Assembly (NCBI GenBank): GCA_963921825.1
Contig: OY997593.1
Span: 41,121,111-41,185,110, forward strand
Origin: Erodium maritimum
Lineage: Eukaryota; Streptophyta; Magnoliopsida; Geraniales; Geraniaceae
DNA: 64,000 bases
Direction: 5' to 3'
Shown here: piece after piece, positions 1 to 12,049 of the stretch
Position numbering within the stretch: position 1 is the stretch's first letter
Layout of the letters: each line of letters begins with the position of its first letter
Program-made: the position numbers and the translations under genes
Notes under the pieces: generated by a model
Told to the model about the DNA's origin: nothing
The model's input: only the letters and a program-made list of their open reading frames with translations
Databases searched by the model: none

Positions 1-1160
1 TGGGTGGCCATGAGAGCCCGTACTTTACTGTTGGTGTTTTAGCTGGCTTACGAGTTAGAGTCTCGGTAAGTTGCAAGCGTGTTTTATGGTTGGTGTCTTG
101 GGAGGCCGTGAGTGCCCGTGGGGCTGTTGAGTCCGAGTTTTACTGTTAGTGTCTTGGTGGCCATGAGTGCCTATGAGTGTTGAACCTGTGTTGTTACTGG
201 TTGTGAACTTGCTTGTGATTGTGATTGTGTTTGTGATTGTGTTTTTGGTTACCGGAGGTTGGGGGCCCGCTTCCTGAAACGGGGGTCCACGAGCACACGC
301 GTCTGCACGTTCAGACGGGGTAGGGGGCCCGCCCGCCAATAAAGGGGTCCTGGCCGCGCGTGTGTGGTTTGGGTTTGTGAGCATACTTGGCTGGCTTGCG
401 GGTTAGAGTCCCGGTAAGTGGCAGCATTCTTCGGCTGGCTTATGGGTTAGAGTCCCAGTAAGTTGCAGCATTTTCCGGCTGGCTTACGGGTTAGAGTCCC
501 GGTAAATTGCAGCATTCTCAGGTTGGCCTGACCGGGTTAGAGTCCCGGGAGGGCGTTCTTGGCAGCTGGTTTGCGATCCTTTGTGATCTTGTCTGGTGTG
601 CGATCCTTCGTGATCTTGTTTAGGGTGATCCCTTGTGATGCTGTTTGGTGTTGCGTACTTTCTTTTGAGTCCTTGGAAGAGGTCGTCAATGGTTGTGTCG
701 GTCTACTTTACGTGTCAGGGTGTCGAGTTGGTCAGGGAAGGCAATAGTGGGTGTATGTTCAGTTAGAGTACTTGGGTTGGGGATGGTGTTCCCTGGTGTT
801 GAGTCGTTGTTGGTGTTACTTGCTTTGCCTGCTAATTATGCTGTAGTCAGTCTGTTATCCGTGGTGGTGAGCGAACGCTCACCCCTAGCTGCTTTTCCTA
901 CAGGTACTGTTCATGGGACGGACTAGGTGAGCTCTCGAAGCTTGTGGAGTTGGGAGCGGAGTCCGGGTTTTGTCTTTTGAATCTAGTGACGGATACTGTG
1001 TACTTTTGTCCACTTGTTAGGACGTGTTTTAAACTGTATTTATTATTTTGTTGAACAAATCGTACTTTTAAAGAGTTTAATGAAAACAGGTTTTGAAGTG
1101 TTTTTATGTTTTAAAATGTTCGCGTCCCTAGTTCGGTTTTACTGAAATTGGGGCGTGACA
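1..1160 (+). mobile_element. 3' part of a long Ty3/gypsy LTR, nested in another gypsy copy
   Basis: In the + direction this LTR ends with the family signature GGGGCGTGACA at 1,150-1,160. The first 200 bases hold the family's 56-bp minisatellite in reverse orientation, and the hairpin and acceptor-like block shared by sibling LTRs lies near 870-910. It opposes the minus-strand element that follows: its end abuts integrase-derived sequence rather than a primer-binding site, so it is best read as a solo or terminal LTR inserted into the older element. Its other end is outside the window. Confidence 0.75.
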
Positions 1161-2339
1161 GCTCCCGCCGACTCTGCGCGGTCTTCAACCGCTCACGCTT
1201 CGGCACGACCGACTCAGCTGTCTCTCGGTCCAGTTCTAGACCCAGTAAACCCTCATTCCTCACTTCCGCCACGCACACGGGCGACCGACACGGCCTACCA
1301 TACAACGCTCCGAACGGTGCCATCTTGATACTGGCCTGAAAGCTGTTGTTGTAGGCGAACTCGGCTAACCGCTCACGAAATCCATCGTGACGTGCCCCCA
1401 TTTCCACTGTGCAACCCGCAGTGGCTGCAATAATCCAGCGGGACGCTGTTATTCGGCTCTCACCTGCCGACGAGTGAGGTATCGCGATACAACTCCGCTC
1501 AACGGCTCTAAACTCAGCACAACTCAACGAAGCAAACGAGTGTGACGCCCCGTTACCCATTAAAACTGACGCCAAAATTGGAGAACGAACACCCACTCCA
1601 TTAGTCACCCCGGTAAGGTCTAGTGCAACCCTCACACGGTCCTCTAGGCATTTACTTATAACTTTCCGCAACCAAACCAGTGTTCGCTACTCGTCCCTTG
1701 CGGGAAAAGTAGTAAAGGGGATGAGCGTTATGCTCACCTCCACGGACACCCGTTCGATTATGGCGTACTAGTAACGCACTAAAGACTTACCGATCTAACC
1801 AGGGCAAACCACTACCTCAAAACCTGATGCCAAACGTCACACTGCTCACGCTATCAACACCTCAAGTACTCGCTCATGTAAGATAAACCTCGACACGGGA
1901 AACACGTCCTCAATTCAGTACATCACTATTGCTCACAACCTCAATACCCCAATTACCCGATCACGTAGGGAAACTTCAAGACGGGGATCACGCTCTCAAC
2001 TAAGCAAACACTATTGCTCACACTATCAATACCCCAATAACCCGATCACATAAGGAAACCTCAAATAACCCACTCACGTGAAGGAAACCTCAACCCACCC
2101 GTTCACGCGAGGGAAACCTCGAACACCCGTTCACATAGGGAAACCTAGTTCGTATGGCGCCGCAGCGCACCAACCCTAACCCCTCTCCGTGGTGAGATTC
2201 TCACCCCGAGGCGCTGTATCACTACCGTAGGTTATTGATGAGTCTCGAACCCAAGACCTCATCCCTTAACACCGAACTTACGACTTCTACAACCAACACA
2301 ACCATGAACACCGCCACGCAAAACCAACACTCAGACTGC

Positions 2340-2485
2340 ACACTCAAGTAGGTAGAACAGATAGGGATCACGGACCCGTGACAGACCCCGTCACGGTTGT
2401 GGTCACGGAGCCGTGACGAAGGCCTAAATTTTCGCCAAAGCGCTCTGGTCCGTCACGGATCCGTGACAGGATCCGTGACGCTCGC
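2340..2485. repeat. Palindrome cluster in the retroelement leader
   Basis: This part of the leader contains several copies of CACGGATCCGTGAC-like words. One is a perfect 16-bp palindrome, GTCACGGATCCGTGAC, at 2,452-2,467. The same cluster recurs in the sibling element at about 21,210-21,330, between the primer-binding site and the coding region, so the inverted structure is a family feature. Confidence 0.8.
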
Positions 2486-2649
2486 GCAAACCTGTTTTCC
2501 AAATTCGTTTCAACCTCGAACCTTACCCCGTTTTAACCCTAAAATAGCCTCAAACGACACATACGCTTGACCAACAATTCGAAAACACACGCACCACGAC
2601 TCACAGACAAAATCAAATCAACCAACCTCAATCACAAGCCGACAAGGCC

Positions 2650-2790
2650 AACAACACAACACACGCCCACCGGGCCAACCAAAGTCAAAACATGCCCACA
2701 GGGCCAATCCAAAGTCAAAACACGCCCACCGGGCCAACCAATTTCAAAGTACGCCCACAGGGCCAAACAATTTTTAAAACTTTCTCCACT
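2650..2790. repeat. Short tandem repeat, about 28-30 bp unit, in the leader
   Basis: About four units contain the word GCCCACCGGGCCAACC followed by AAAGTCAAAAC. The equivalent array in the sibling element is at about 21,520-21,660. It is non-coding; the ORFs across it are repeat artefacts. Confidence 0.75.
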
Positions 2791-3121
2791 TCATTAAAAA
2801 CCTCATTTCCTGACATCAGGTAGTTACAACCCGGTCCAGGCGTCCCCGAACTACATTGTACCCACTTGATATCAACACCGTCACGCTCGACTACAGGGGC
2901 GCCCCTGAGTCGAGTCGCGATAGTTTAAAAATGTTTCACGCAGCAACACACAAACAGTATGCCAGTAACCTCGTACTGCACATACACACAAACACCAACA
3001 GGACTCAAAACACAACGGGTCTACACACGGTTTCCGACTTGCGTACCCAACGCACGACGGGACTTTTACTAACTCGACTCTCCCACCTAATTGACGTACA
3101 GTACGAGGTGTGAAACCTCGA

Positions 3122-3133
3122 GCTCTGATACCA
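3122..3133 (-). other. Primer-binding site, initiator tRNA-Met type
   Basis: Read on the minus strand this is TGGTATCAGAGC, the complement of the 3' end of plant initiator tRNA-Met. It lies three bases beyond the LTR end at 3,137, so it fixes the element's orientation as minus. Confidence 0.9.
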
Positions 3134-4009
3134 AGCTGTCACACCGAAAAATCGCCACCTAATTTACATAAATCACTTTAAAATCGCCATTTTTTCCTCA
3201 AAATTAATCATTTAATCATTTACAACTTAAAGGTACGTCCCAACAATTGGACAAAAAGCAAGGTACACGTCGCTAGACTCAAAGTAAACCCAGAATCCCG
3301 CTCCTAGATCTTCAAGCTTCAGAAGCTCACCTAGTCCAACCTACGACCGGTACCTGTAGGAAAAGCAGCTAGGGGTGAGCGTTCGCTCACCACCACGGAT
3401 AACAGACTGACTACGGCATACTTAACAGACAATGCCGGTAACACCAACAACCAACTCAACACCGGGGATCACTATCCCCAAACTCAAGTAACTCAACTGA
3501 CACACAACCCGTTACTTCCTCAACAGACTCAACACTCGGACTCGCAATGTAGACCCAACGCAACAATCACGACCTCTTCCAAGCATTCAAAAGAACACTA
3601 CGCAAAACCAAGATCACAAAGGATCGCACACCAAACAAGATCACAAAGGATCATATACCAGCTGCTCAGTAACCTCCCTCACGCCCTTTACCAATCTCAA
3701 TCAGGTCAGGCGGTCGACCTATCACAATTCCTCGACACAAAGTCGGATCAGGCTATCGACCTATCGCAATTCATCCACAGAAAGTCGGATCAGGCTGTCG
3801 ACCTATCACACTCAAAACCCCAAACCACACACGCGCGGCCAGGACCCCTTTGTTGTCAGGCGGGCCCCCTACCCCGTCTGAACATGCAGACGCTCGTGCT
3901 CGTGGACCCCCGTTTCATGAAGCGCCCCCCCCCAACCTCAGGTAACCACAATCACAATCACAAACAAAGTTCAACAAACAACAACAACACAAGTTCAGCA
4001 CTCCACATG

Positions 4010-4680
4010 CACTCATGGCCACCCAAGACACCAACCGTACAACACGAACTCAACAACCCCATAGGCACTCACGGCCTCCCAAGATACCCCAGCAGTAACT
4101 CACGGGCTCAACAACCCCACGGGCACTCACGGCCTCTCAAAACCACCAACAGTAACTCACGGGCACAACAACCCCACGGGCACCTACGGCCTCTCAAAAC
4201 CACCAACAGTAACTCACGGGCTCAACAACCCCACAGGCACTCACGGCCTCCCAAGACACACCAATAGTAAAGACACGGGTTCAACAACCCCACATGCACT
4301 CATGGCCACCCAAACACCAACAGTAAAGACACGGGTTCAACAACCCCGCGGGCACTCATGGCCACCCAGACACCAACAGTAAAGACACGGGTTCAACAAC
4401 CCCACGGGCACTCATGGCCACCCAGACACCAACAGTAAAGACACGGGTTCAACAACCCCACGAGCACTCATGGCCACCCAGACACCAACAATAAAGACAC
4501 GGGTTCAACAACCCCACGGGCACTCATGGCCACCCAGACACCAACAGTAAAGACACGGGTTCAACAACCCCACGGGCACTCATGGCCTCTCAAGACACAC
4601 CAACAGTAAAGACATGGGTTCAACAACCCCACCGGCACTCATGGCCTCTCAAGACACAAAAATACACAATCAACCTCCGG
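4010..4680. repeat. 56-bp minisatellite inside the LTR
   Basis: There are about eleven units. The regular ones start at 4,338, 4,394, 4,450, 4,506 and 4,562, giving a 56-bp period. Each contains CAACAACCCCACGGGCACTC, a GGCCACCCA block, ACACCAACAGTAA and ACACGGGTT. The same array, with other copy numbers, is in every LTR of this group in the window: about 1-200 (reversed), 8,270-8,560, 16,750-17,160, 22,850-23,270 and 31,850-32,330. Confidence 0.9.
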
Positions 4681-6366
4681 CATAACCAATGCCTCCAACA
4701 GTATTAATATCAACAGTTTCACAATCAACCTCCGGGCATGGTCATATGCCTCCAGTACTCCTAATATCGATAAGTTCACAATCAACCTCCGGGCATGGTC
4801 ATATGCCTCCAGTAATTCTACTAACGCTAAGTTCTCTGCTCGTACGACACTACCAAGTGTCACATGCATTTCCGAGATTCGCTACGTTCCCGTATCATGC
4901 CTTTCTAATACTCGATAACCCACTTAACCCACGACACCCCAGTGTCACATGCATTTCTACTGTTAACTTTCCCTAGTCAGGGCCGAGATCCGGCTACTTT
5001 TCCCTACCTCGTAAGCTTTCTCCAAAAGCGCACAATTAAGCTCCGGCGTGATCTCGGTCACTCGCCTAGCTTTCCCTTTCCTCAGTCTGCAGCACGATCT
5101 AACAAGAACACAGTTTTAAACTCCTTTAAGCTTGCAGGCATAAACTGAATTTTAATAAACCCGACGCCCAAAAGTAACCCCGACAATGTCGATCACTCCC
5201 AAACTCCCCAATTACTCGACATTGTCGATATTGGACCCGGAAAGGCCTGATTCGCCCGACATGGCGAATCTGCCCGGGTTTTGGAAACGTCCTTCCGGGG
5301 CTCCGAAAATTCCCGTTTTCGTTTCTAAGGTCTTAATAATTCAAGGGTTCCTAGGCACTCGACGGAATCGAATTCAGACTTCCGGGTCAATTAATTAACG
5401 TTTAAAGTTTCTAAACCCGTCAATTACAACTTTCACAATTTAATTCCAAATTTCGATTCGGTTGTGGATAAATGGTCCGAGGAACGTTCTAAACCACCCG
5501 AACACAAAACCCGAGCACCCGAGCACGTGGGCCCCACCCAGCCATACTTGGCCGAGGGTTGCTATGGTTAAATTGGGCCCGGCCCACCAAGGTGGTGGTG
5601 GTCCTAGCTCCGGCCAGCCACCCAACTCCGGCCAGCCACCTCACACGGCCGGCCGGCAACCTTACATGGTGGCCGGAGCTCCCTCGAGCTCCCGATCATC
5701 GGAAAACGTTCCAAACTCGCTCCAAAACGTCTCCAACGAACCCCACACCTCAAAACCACCAAAAACTACTAGTTTTACTCAAAACCCTGACCTTCAAACT
5801 GAAGCAAAACGAAGATCGGTTCGGTGCTTACCGTAGAGAACGTCGATGTGAGCTCGATTCCTTTAGCTTTGAGACGATCCAAAGGTTAGATGAACGAGAA
5901 TCACCAAAACTCTACAACACCACCTCTCTTTTCTCTCTTCTTTCTTCTCTCCTCTTTCTCTTTCTAAAAACACCAAACTCCCCTTTTTTACAAGTCGAGT
6001 AATTGGGGCGTCTCGGGCCCCGAACGGGCACTTTTTTCCAAGAAATTACGAAACTTCATGGGCTACAAGGAAACGGCTCAACTAAGACCGCTGCGATGAC
6101 GGCTAAGCTTTTTGGATCCAAAACGGTCCTTGAATGGACCAAAACGTCGCTCGGTTGACTTTTCCAACGAAAAGTCAACTTTTCCCAAATTGATCAGAAA
6201 GTTGCCCTGAGTCCCCCGGAACTCACTTTGGTCGATATCGGGGTCAACTTACGTCCGGTATGACCCTCGGAGTCAATTTTAGGTTTAATTAAGTGCCTGA
6301 CCAAAATTTTTAAGTTTTCCTGTTTTTCGCAAATTTGACTGGCGATGACTGGGAGTGGTTCTTACA

Positions 6367-9300
6367 CAACCAATGTATCTGGTGACAGATCAAGACCCAG
6401 CAATGAAGGTTGCAATACCTAAAGTCATGAAAGAGACTAAGCACAAACTCTGCATGTGGCACATTATGAATAAGATTCGTCTTAAGGTCAGTCTCTATAA
6501 GAAAATCATATACTCTGTATTCTCATCTTGTAATGCTTTTGTACTCAAAACGTTTTATTCTTAATATGGTTATGATAGTTAACTAGTATGCAATGGTTTT
6601 ATATCTATTCTCAAACTGGCCTGTCTGTTTTCTCAATCTATGAAAATAATATCCATATGCCACAATATTGTCAATTTGTAGTATTTATTTGTTCATATTT
6701 ACAAATCATACAAAATGTTGCAGGTGCTTGGAAGTATAACGCATGATACAGACTTTGAGGAAATGATACATTCCATAGTATACAACAACCTTATTGAGCC
6801 TGCTGAGTTTGATCAGAAGTGGGCTAGCATCATTGAAGACTTCAATTTGCACGACAACTCTTGGATCAATAGCTTGTTCGATCTTCGTCACAGTTGGATT
6901 CCAACATACCATAGGGATTTTCCGATGGGGTTGTTTATGAGGACAACATCAATGTCTGTATCAATTAATCGGGCCTATCAACAACTCATAGATCAACACC
7001 TAAGCCTTGTTCACTTGATCTGGCGGTATGGCGTGGTGATAGATAACCAAAGGAAAGAGCATTTCAGTCTTATGATGCACAAATACAACACATATCCGGT
7101 GTTGAAGACAAACACATGTTTTGAAGCAGATGCTTGGACTGTGTACACACATACTGTGTTTGCTGACATAGAAAAGCATATTGTTTACGCTCTCAACCGC
7201 TGCACCTTGGCACACATGGACATCGTAGATGACACCATTGTCTATAAAGTCAAGGATTTGTTGATTATTAAAGATGGTAAGGAATTCAAGGTGACTCGGA
7301 CGATGAGTACAAATACTTTCAGTGCAATTGCAACAAGATTCTAACAACGGGCTATATATGTTCTCACATATTCTTTGCGCTGCAAAGTACAACATTAAAG
7401 AAGATTCCTAGTGTCACGCCCCAATTTCAGTAAACCGAACTTGGGACGCGAACATTTAAAATCATAAAACATTTGAAACCTGTTTTGAATAAACACTTTT
7501 GAAATTACCATTTAGTTAATCAAAATAATATTTACAACTCAAAAACGTCCTACAATTGGACAAGGTACATGGTATCTGTCACTAGACTCAAAAGATAAAA
7601 CCCGGACTCCGCTCCTAGCTCCACAAGCTTCGAGAGCTCACCTAGTCCGTCCTGTGATCAGTACCTGTAGGAAAAGCAGCTAGGGGTGAGCGTTCGCTCA
7701 CCACCACGGATAACAGACTGACTACGGCATACTTAGCAGACAATGCCGGTAACACCAAAACCAAACCCAACATCGGGAATACAATCCCCAAACTCAAGTA
7801 CTCAACTGACACACAACCCGTTGCCGTCCTCAACTGACTCAACACTCGGACTCGTAATGTAAACCCGACACAACTATCGACGACCTTCTCCAAAGACGCG
7901 ACAGAAAACTACGCAACACCAAACAAGATCACACATGATCGCACACCAAACAAGATCACAAAGGATCGCATACCAGCTGCTCAGTAATCTCCCTCACGCC
8001 CTTTACCGATCCCTGTCAGGCCAGGCGGTCGACCTGTTGCACTTTTCCGGACACAAAGTCGGGTCAGGCTGTCGACCTGTCACACTGACAACCCCAAACC
8101 ACACACGCGCGGCCAGGAACCCTTTGTTGTCGGACGGGACCCCTACCCCGTCTGAACATGCAGACGCGTGTGCTCGTGGACCCCCGTTTCATGAAGCGGG
8201 CCCCCAACCTCAGGTAACCACAATCACAATCACAGCCAAAGCTCAACAAACAGCGACAACACCAGTCCAACACTCTATGGCACTCATGGCCACCCAAGAC
8301 ACATCAACAGTCAAGACTCGGGTTCAACAACCCCACGGGCACTCACGGCCACCCAAAACACCAACGGTAAAACACGGGTTCAACAACCCCCCACGGGCAC
8401 TCATGGCCATCCAAGACACACCAACAGTAACTCACGAGCTCAACAACACCACGGGCACTCATGGCCACCCAAGACTCCAACAGTAAAAAACGGGCTCTCA
8501 TGGCCACCCAAGACACCAACAATAAAACACGGGCTCTCATTGTCACCCAAGACAGAAATTAAACAATCAACCTCCGGGCATGGTCATATGCCTCCAGTAA
8601 TTCTAATATCGCTAAGTTCTCTGCTCCTACGACAAATCTAAGTGTCACATGCTTTTCTAATATTCGCTACGTTCTCGTATCATGCATTTCTAATATTCAG
8701 TAAACCTACTTAACCCACGACACCCCGGTGTCACATGCAATCCTACTGTTAACTTTCCCTAGTCAGGGCCGAGATCCGACTACTTTTCCCTACCTCGTAT
8801 ATGTTCTCCAAAAGTGCCCAAATAAGCCCCGGCGTGATCTCTGTCACTCGCCTAGCTTTCCTTTGCCTCGGTACGCAACACGATCTAAAAGAACACAATT
8901 TTAAGGCACTTTTAAACTCGCAGGAATAAACTGAAATTCAATAAACTTAACGCCCAAACGTAACCCCGACAATGTCGATCACTCACAAACTTCCCAATTA
9001 CTCGACATTGTCGATAAAGGACCCGTAAAGGCCCGATTCGCCCGACATGGCGAATCTTCCCGGGTTTTGGAAATGCCCTTCCGGGGCTCCAAAAATTCCC
9101 GTTTTCGTTTCTACGGTCTTAGAATAATTCAAGGGTTCCTATGCACTCGACGGAATCGAATTCCGATTTACGAGTCAATTAATTAACGTTTAAAGTTTCT
9201 AAACCCGATAATTACAACTTTCGCATTTGAAATCCAAATTTCGATTCGGTTAAGGATAAATGGTCCGGGGAACGTTCTAAACCACCCGAACACAAAACCT

Positions 9301-10771
9301 GAGTACCCGAGCACGTGGGCCCCACCCGGCCCAACTTGGCCGTGGGTCCTAGGATTCAAGTGGGCTCGGCCCACCATGGTGGTGGCCGGCCCTAGCTCCG
9401 GCCAGCCACCCCACATGGTGGCCGGCCACCCCCGTATGGTGGCCGGAGCTCCTCCCGAGCTCCTGGTCGCCGGAAAACGTCCTCCTTCACCTCCAAACGT
9501 CTCCAAAACGTATCCAACACTCCCTCGACCTCAATACAACCCTAAACTAATAGTTTTGCTCAAACCCTAACTTTCAAAATTAATCAAATCGACGATCGGT
9601 TTAGTGATTACCATAGAGGAAGACGAGGGGAGTTCGATTTCTCCTAGCCTTGAGACGATCCAAGGGTTGGATATTCCCCAAACCCTAGCTCTTTCTCCTT
9701 CTCTCTTCTTCTCCTTCTCTCTCTAAACTCTCTTCTCTTCTTTTTTCTATTTTTTTCTCTCTTTTAAAACCCCTTGGCCGAACCCCCCTATATCTCTCTT
9801 CTTTAATTCCCCCCCCCCCCCCAAAACTAACACCACCACTTATTTGACAAAGTTGCAAGGTGGGTCCCACACCTTTTTGGGAAAATATCTACTAGATATT
9901 TTCCAATCAGATTCGCGAAAATCGGACGTTTCGGGCCCCAAACGGGCACTTTTTCCAAGAATTTACGAAACTTCACGGGCTACAAGGAAACGGCTCAACT
10001 AAGACCGCTGCGACGACGACTAATCTTTTTGGATCCAAAACGGTCCTCGAATGGACCAAAACGTCGCTCGGTTGACTTTTCCAACGAAAAGTCAACTTTT
10101 CCCAAATTGATCAGAAAGTTACCCTGAGTCCCCCGGAACTCACTTTGGTCGATATCGGGGTCAACTTAAGTCCGGTATGACCCTCGGGGTCAATTTAAGT
10201 TCAAATAAGTGTCTGTCTTAAATTTTTAACGTTTTCTGTTTTTCGCAGGTTTGACTGGCGTTGACCAGGAGTGGTTATTACACCTAGGACACTGATAAAC
10301 CAGAGATGGTGTAAAGACACCAACTTGACAGCTACATTTTCCACTAATGGTGTTCCACCTGAAGGTCCTAGTCTCAAGGATGATGAAGTTATGGATGCAG
10401 TGAAAATCAGGTTTAATCAAATGATTGGGACATATGATGCAACAATCTCAAGCATTCGAGGATTGTTGGACACTCTAAATCGATACAGGGTGAAGACGGT
10501 GGATGACATAGTGAATGAGAATAGACTCAATAGAACAAGATACATAGCATCAGTGATAGGGATCAAATTGCCAGAAATAGTCACTGTCCAGCCACCAAAC
10601 ATCACAAACACCAAGGGGTCTCGCTTGCGATCCAATAGTAGATTGATCGGTAATAAAGAAAATGCAATCAATGCTAGTATTAAGCGTAAACGGCTATGCA
10701 GGACATGCAACACAATATAAGATCATGACACCAGGACGTGCCCCCTGAATAAGAATAGGAAGAAGAAGTAA
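6367..10771 (+). pseudogene. FAR1-RELATED-type MULE transposase, C-terminal two thirds, interrupted
   Basis: The product would be the Mutator-superfamily transposase that cuts and joins element ends in the nucleus. The first visible exon (6,367-6,486) encodes a VTDQDPAM catalytic-Asp motif and the LCMWHI motif typical of MULE transposases. An intron with GT-AG ends fits at 6,487-6,723. The second exon matches the middle of FRS proteins (DNSWINSLFDLRHSWIPTYH, then PMGLFMRTTSMS). A SWIM zinc finger, CNC with CSHIF, lies at about 7,307-7,390 in another frame, so a frameshift sits near 7,295. A solo LTR (7,412-10,282) interrupts the gene just after this. From 10,283 the frame continues as RTLINQRWCKD and ends with a zinc knuckle, CRTCN then DHDTRTCP. 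An in-frame TAA at 10,718-10,720 precedes the natural stop at 10,769-10,771. The 5' part was replaced by the gypsy element ending at 6,366. Confidence 0.88.
7412..10282 (-). mobile_element. Solo LTR of the long-LTR gypsy family, TSD CCTAG
   Basis: In the + direction it begins TGTCACGCCCCAATTTC and ends GTGGTTATTACA. Exact 5-bp target duplications CCTAG flank it at 7,407-7,411 and 10,283-10,287. No internal region or second LTR is present, so this is a solo LTR (2,871 bp) left by LTR-LTR recombination. It carries the 56-bp minisatellite at about 8,270-8,560 and a C14 run at 9,809-9,822. It interrupts the transposase gene. Confidence 0.95.
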
Positions 10772-11237
10772 ATGTTGAATTGCGGATTTAGTTGATTTTG
10801 TTTGCGGATATAGACAATTAATTTTTGAGAATAAATATAGATGGTTTGCTCTAGTTTGGATTATTTTTTATGCCTATACTACTGCTTTTATTCAATACTC
10901 TATGCAGGAAATTATAGTTTGAGAATAGAGTTATTTGAGTTTCCTGAATTAATAAATTTCGTTTCAGCATATGTTCTTGTTTTTTATGAATTTAATACAC
11001 TAGATTGTTTTGAGAATAGTTCGTACCTCGACGCCGAATATTTAAAATTTTGTTTATGCATTGACTTGTTTCATATGAAAAATGACACTAACATAATATG
11101 ATTTGGGAATATATATTTTTTTTTGCATATACACGGTTAGTCAAACGGTTTGTGGTAGACCAATAAAATAATGACAGCGTGGGGAATGTGGGGAAGAATT
11201 AATTGTTCCACTAACCTACGATGCCCTACATGTTACC
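10772..11237. other. AT-rich spacer inside the MULE
   Basis: No gene is visible. Three reverse copies of the dispersed motif (GAGAATA preceded by T-rich sequence) occur near 10,823, 10,917 and 11,006. The rest is AT-rich sequence leading to the TATA box of the next small ORF. Confidence 0.5.
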
Positions 11238-11249
11238 TATATATATATA
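11238..11249 (+). promoter_or_regulatory. TATA box of the small ORF at 11,314
   Basis: The sequence CTATATATATATAC lies about 70 bp upstream of the ATG at 11,314, a normal plant TATA-to-start distance with a short leader. Confidence 0.55.
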
Positions 11250-11313
11250 CCCAATTCTTTATCCCTCAATCCTCATCCCTTGCCTCATCGAAACACACTT
11301 CAACTCTGAAAAA

Positions 11314-11631
11314 ATGGCCTCATCAAGTAGTAGGAAGCGTAAAACCATTGATGATGAACTCGACGAACGCGAAAAGAAAGTGAAGGAGCAAAAGGACAAA
11401 GAGAAAAAACAAATGTGTCTCTTCAAGTACGAGGCGTTGGAGTTGAACTTCAAGGCTATCAAGTCGAAGCTGACTAAGGTCGAGCTGGAACTTGAAATTT
11501 TGGCCATGGATGCAGGCGAACAGTTATCCATGGAGATGACCTTCAAAGAGGCGCTTGCAAACTCAGCCCTCACCAGGAGTATCAACGAAGTCATCATAGC
11601 GCTGGACAAGGTTATCAAAATGGTGTGGTAG
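11314..11631 (+). CDS. Small lysine/glutamate-rich hypothetical protein (MULE accessory ORF a)
   Basis: The 105-residue product is not recognised. It starts MASSSSRKRK, a Ser-rich start followed by a basic stretch that could be a nuclear localisation signal. A highly charged helical segment follows (ERE, KEQKDKEKK), then a Leu/Glu-rich part and a C-terminal helix (NEVIIALDKVIKMVW); a coiled coil is likely. The ATG at 11,314 is preferred to the longer upstream start at 11,221 because a TATA box lies at 11,238-11,249 and the sequence between reads as a leader. The frame is open and its codon use looks normal. It sits between the transposase and the Ulp1 gene. A similarly placed ORF with its own TATA box follows at 12,911. 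The function is unknown; an accessory protein of the element is one possibility. Confidence 0.55.
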   Translation: MASSSSRKRKTIDDELDEREKKVKEQKDKEKKQMCLFKYEALELNFKAIKSKLTKVELELEILAMDAGEQLSMEMTFKEALANSALTRSINEVIIALDKVIKMVW

Positions 11632-11639
11632 GGTAGCAA

Positions 11640-12045
11640 ACCCTAGAAGACGATGACGATCTTCTAGGCCCTTTTGTTTCCTTTTGGTTGTTCTATACCC
11701 TATAAAACTAATGAAAAAGAAATCATTTTCCTTAAATACATTTATATTTCACTTTCAAGTATATATAATTCCCTAATTTGTGTTAGAATATATGTTTCTT
11801 TTAATTCAAAACTAAAATATAGCACTATGGTATTTAAGCAAAACATATTTATAATATTCACAAACCAGGATATCTGTATCCGGAAACTACAAGTACATCT
11901 TTGAATGAAATTTTTTTTAGCCAGTGTAAAACGACTATCCGCAAAAAAAGATGTTCTATATTCTCAAACAAAGAGTTCTATATCTAAAAGAAAGAAGTAC
12001 ATATTTCAAATAATCCAAAAGTGAAAAGAACTTGTGGCATAATTT
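11640..12045. other. Spacer, no gene seen
   Basis: AT-rich sequence that may hold the 3' flanks of the two converging small ORFs. One copy of the motif TATTCTCAAAC occurs near 11,958. Confidence 0.4.
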
Positions 12046-12049
12046 ACAT

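Larger units (their letters stand above)
1161..6366 (-). mobile_element. Ty3/gypsy retrotransposon, long-LTR family, degraded (fossil)
   Basis: The element lies on the minus strand. Its 5' LTR is 3,137-6,366 (about 3.23 kb), running from TGTAAGAACC to GTGTGACA. A primer-binding site matching initiator tRNA-Met follows, then a leader with inverted and tandem repeats. The internal region (1,161-3,136) is much shorter than in the sibling at 15,927-24,956. It keeps only remnants of protease and the C-terminal part of integrase (about 1,111-1,671). It is heavily broken and surely non-functional. It sits in the Mutator transposase gene that resumes at 6,367. Its 3' part is outside the window, so LTR divergence cannot be used for age. 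Confidence 0.8.

Noticed and set aside
4010-4680. CRISPR-like regular repeats
   Set aside because: The units are head-to-tail with no unique spacers, lie in LTRs and belong to a plant genome; they are a minisatellite.
7000-7395. Minus-strand ORF opposite the transposase
   Set aside because: It is the shadow of the FRS transposase exon and has no similarity of its own.
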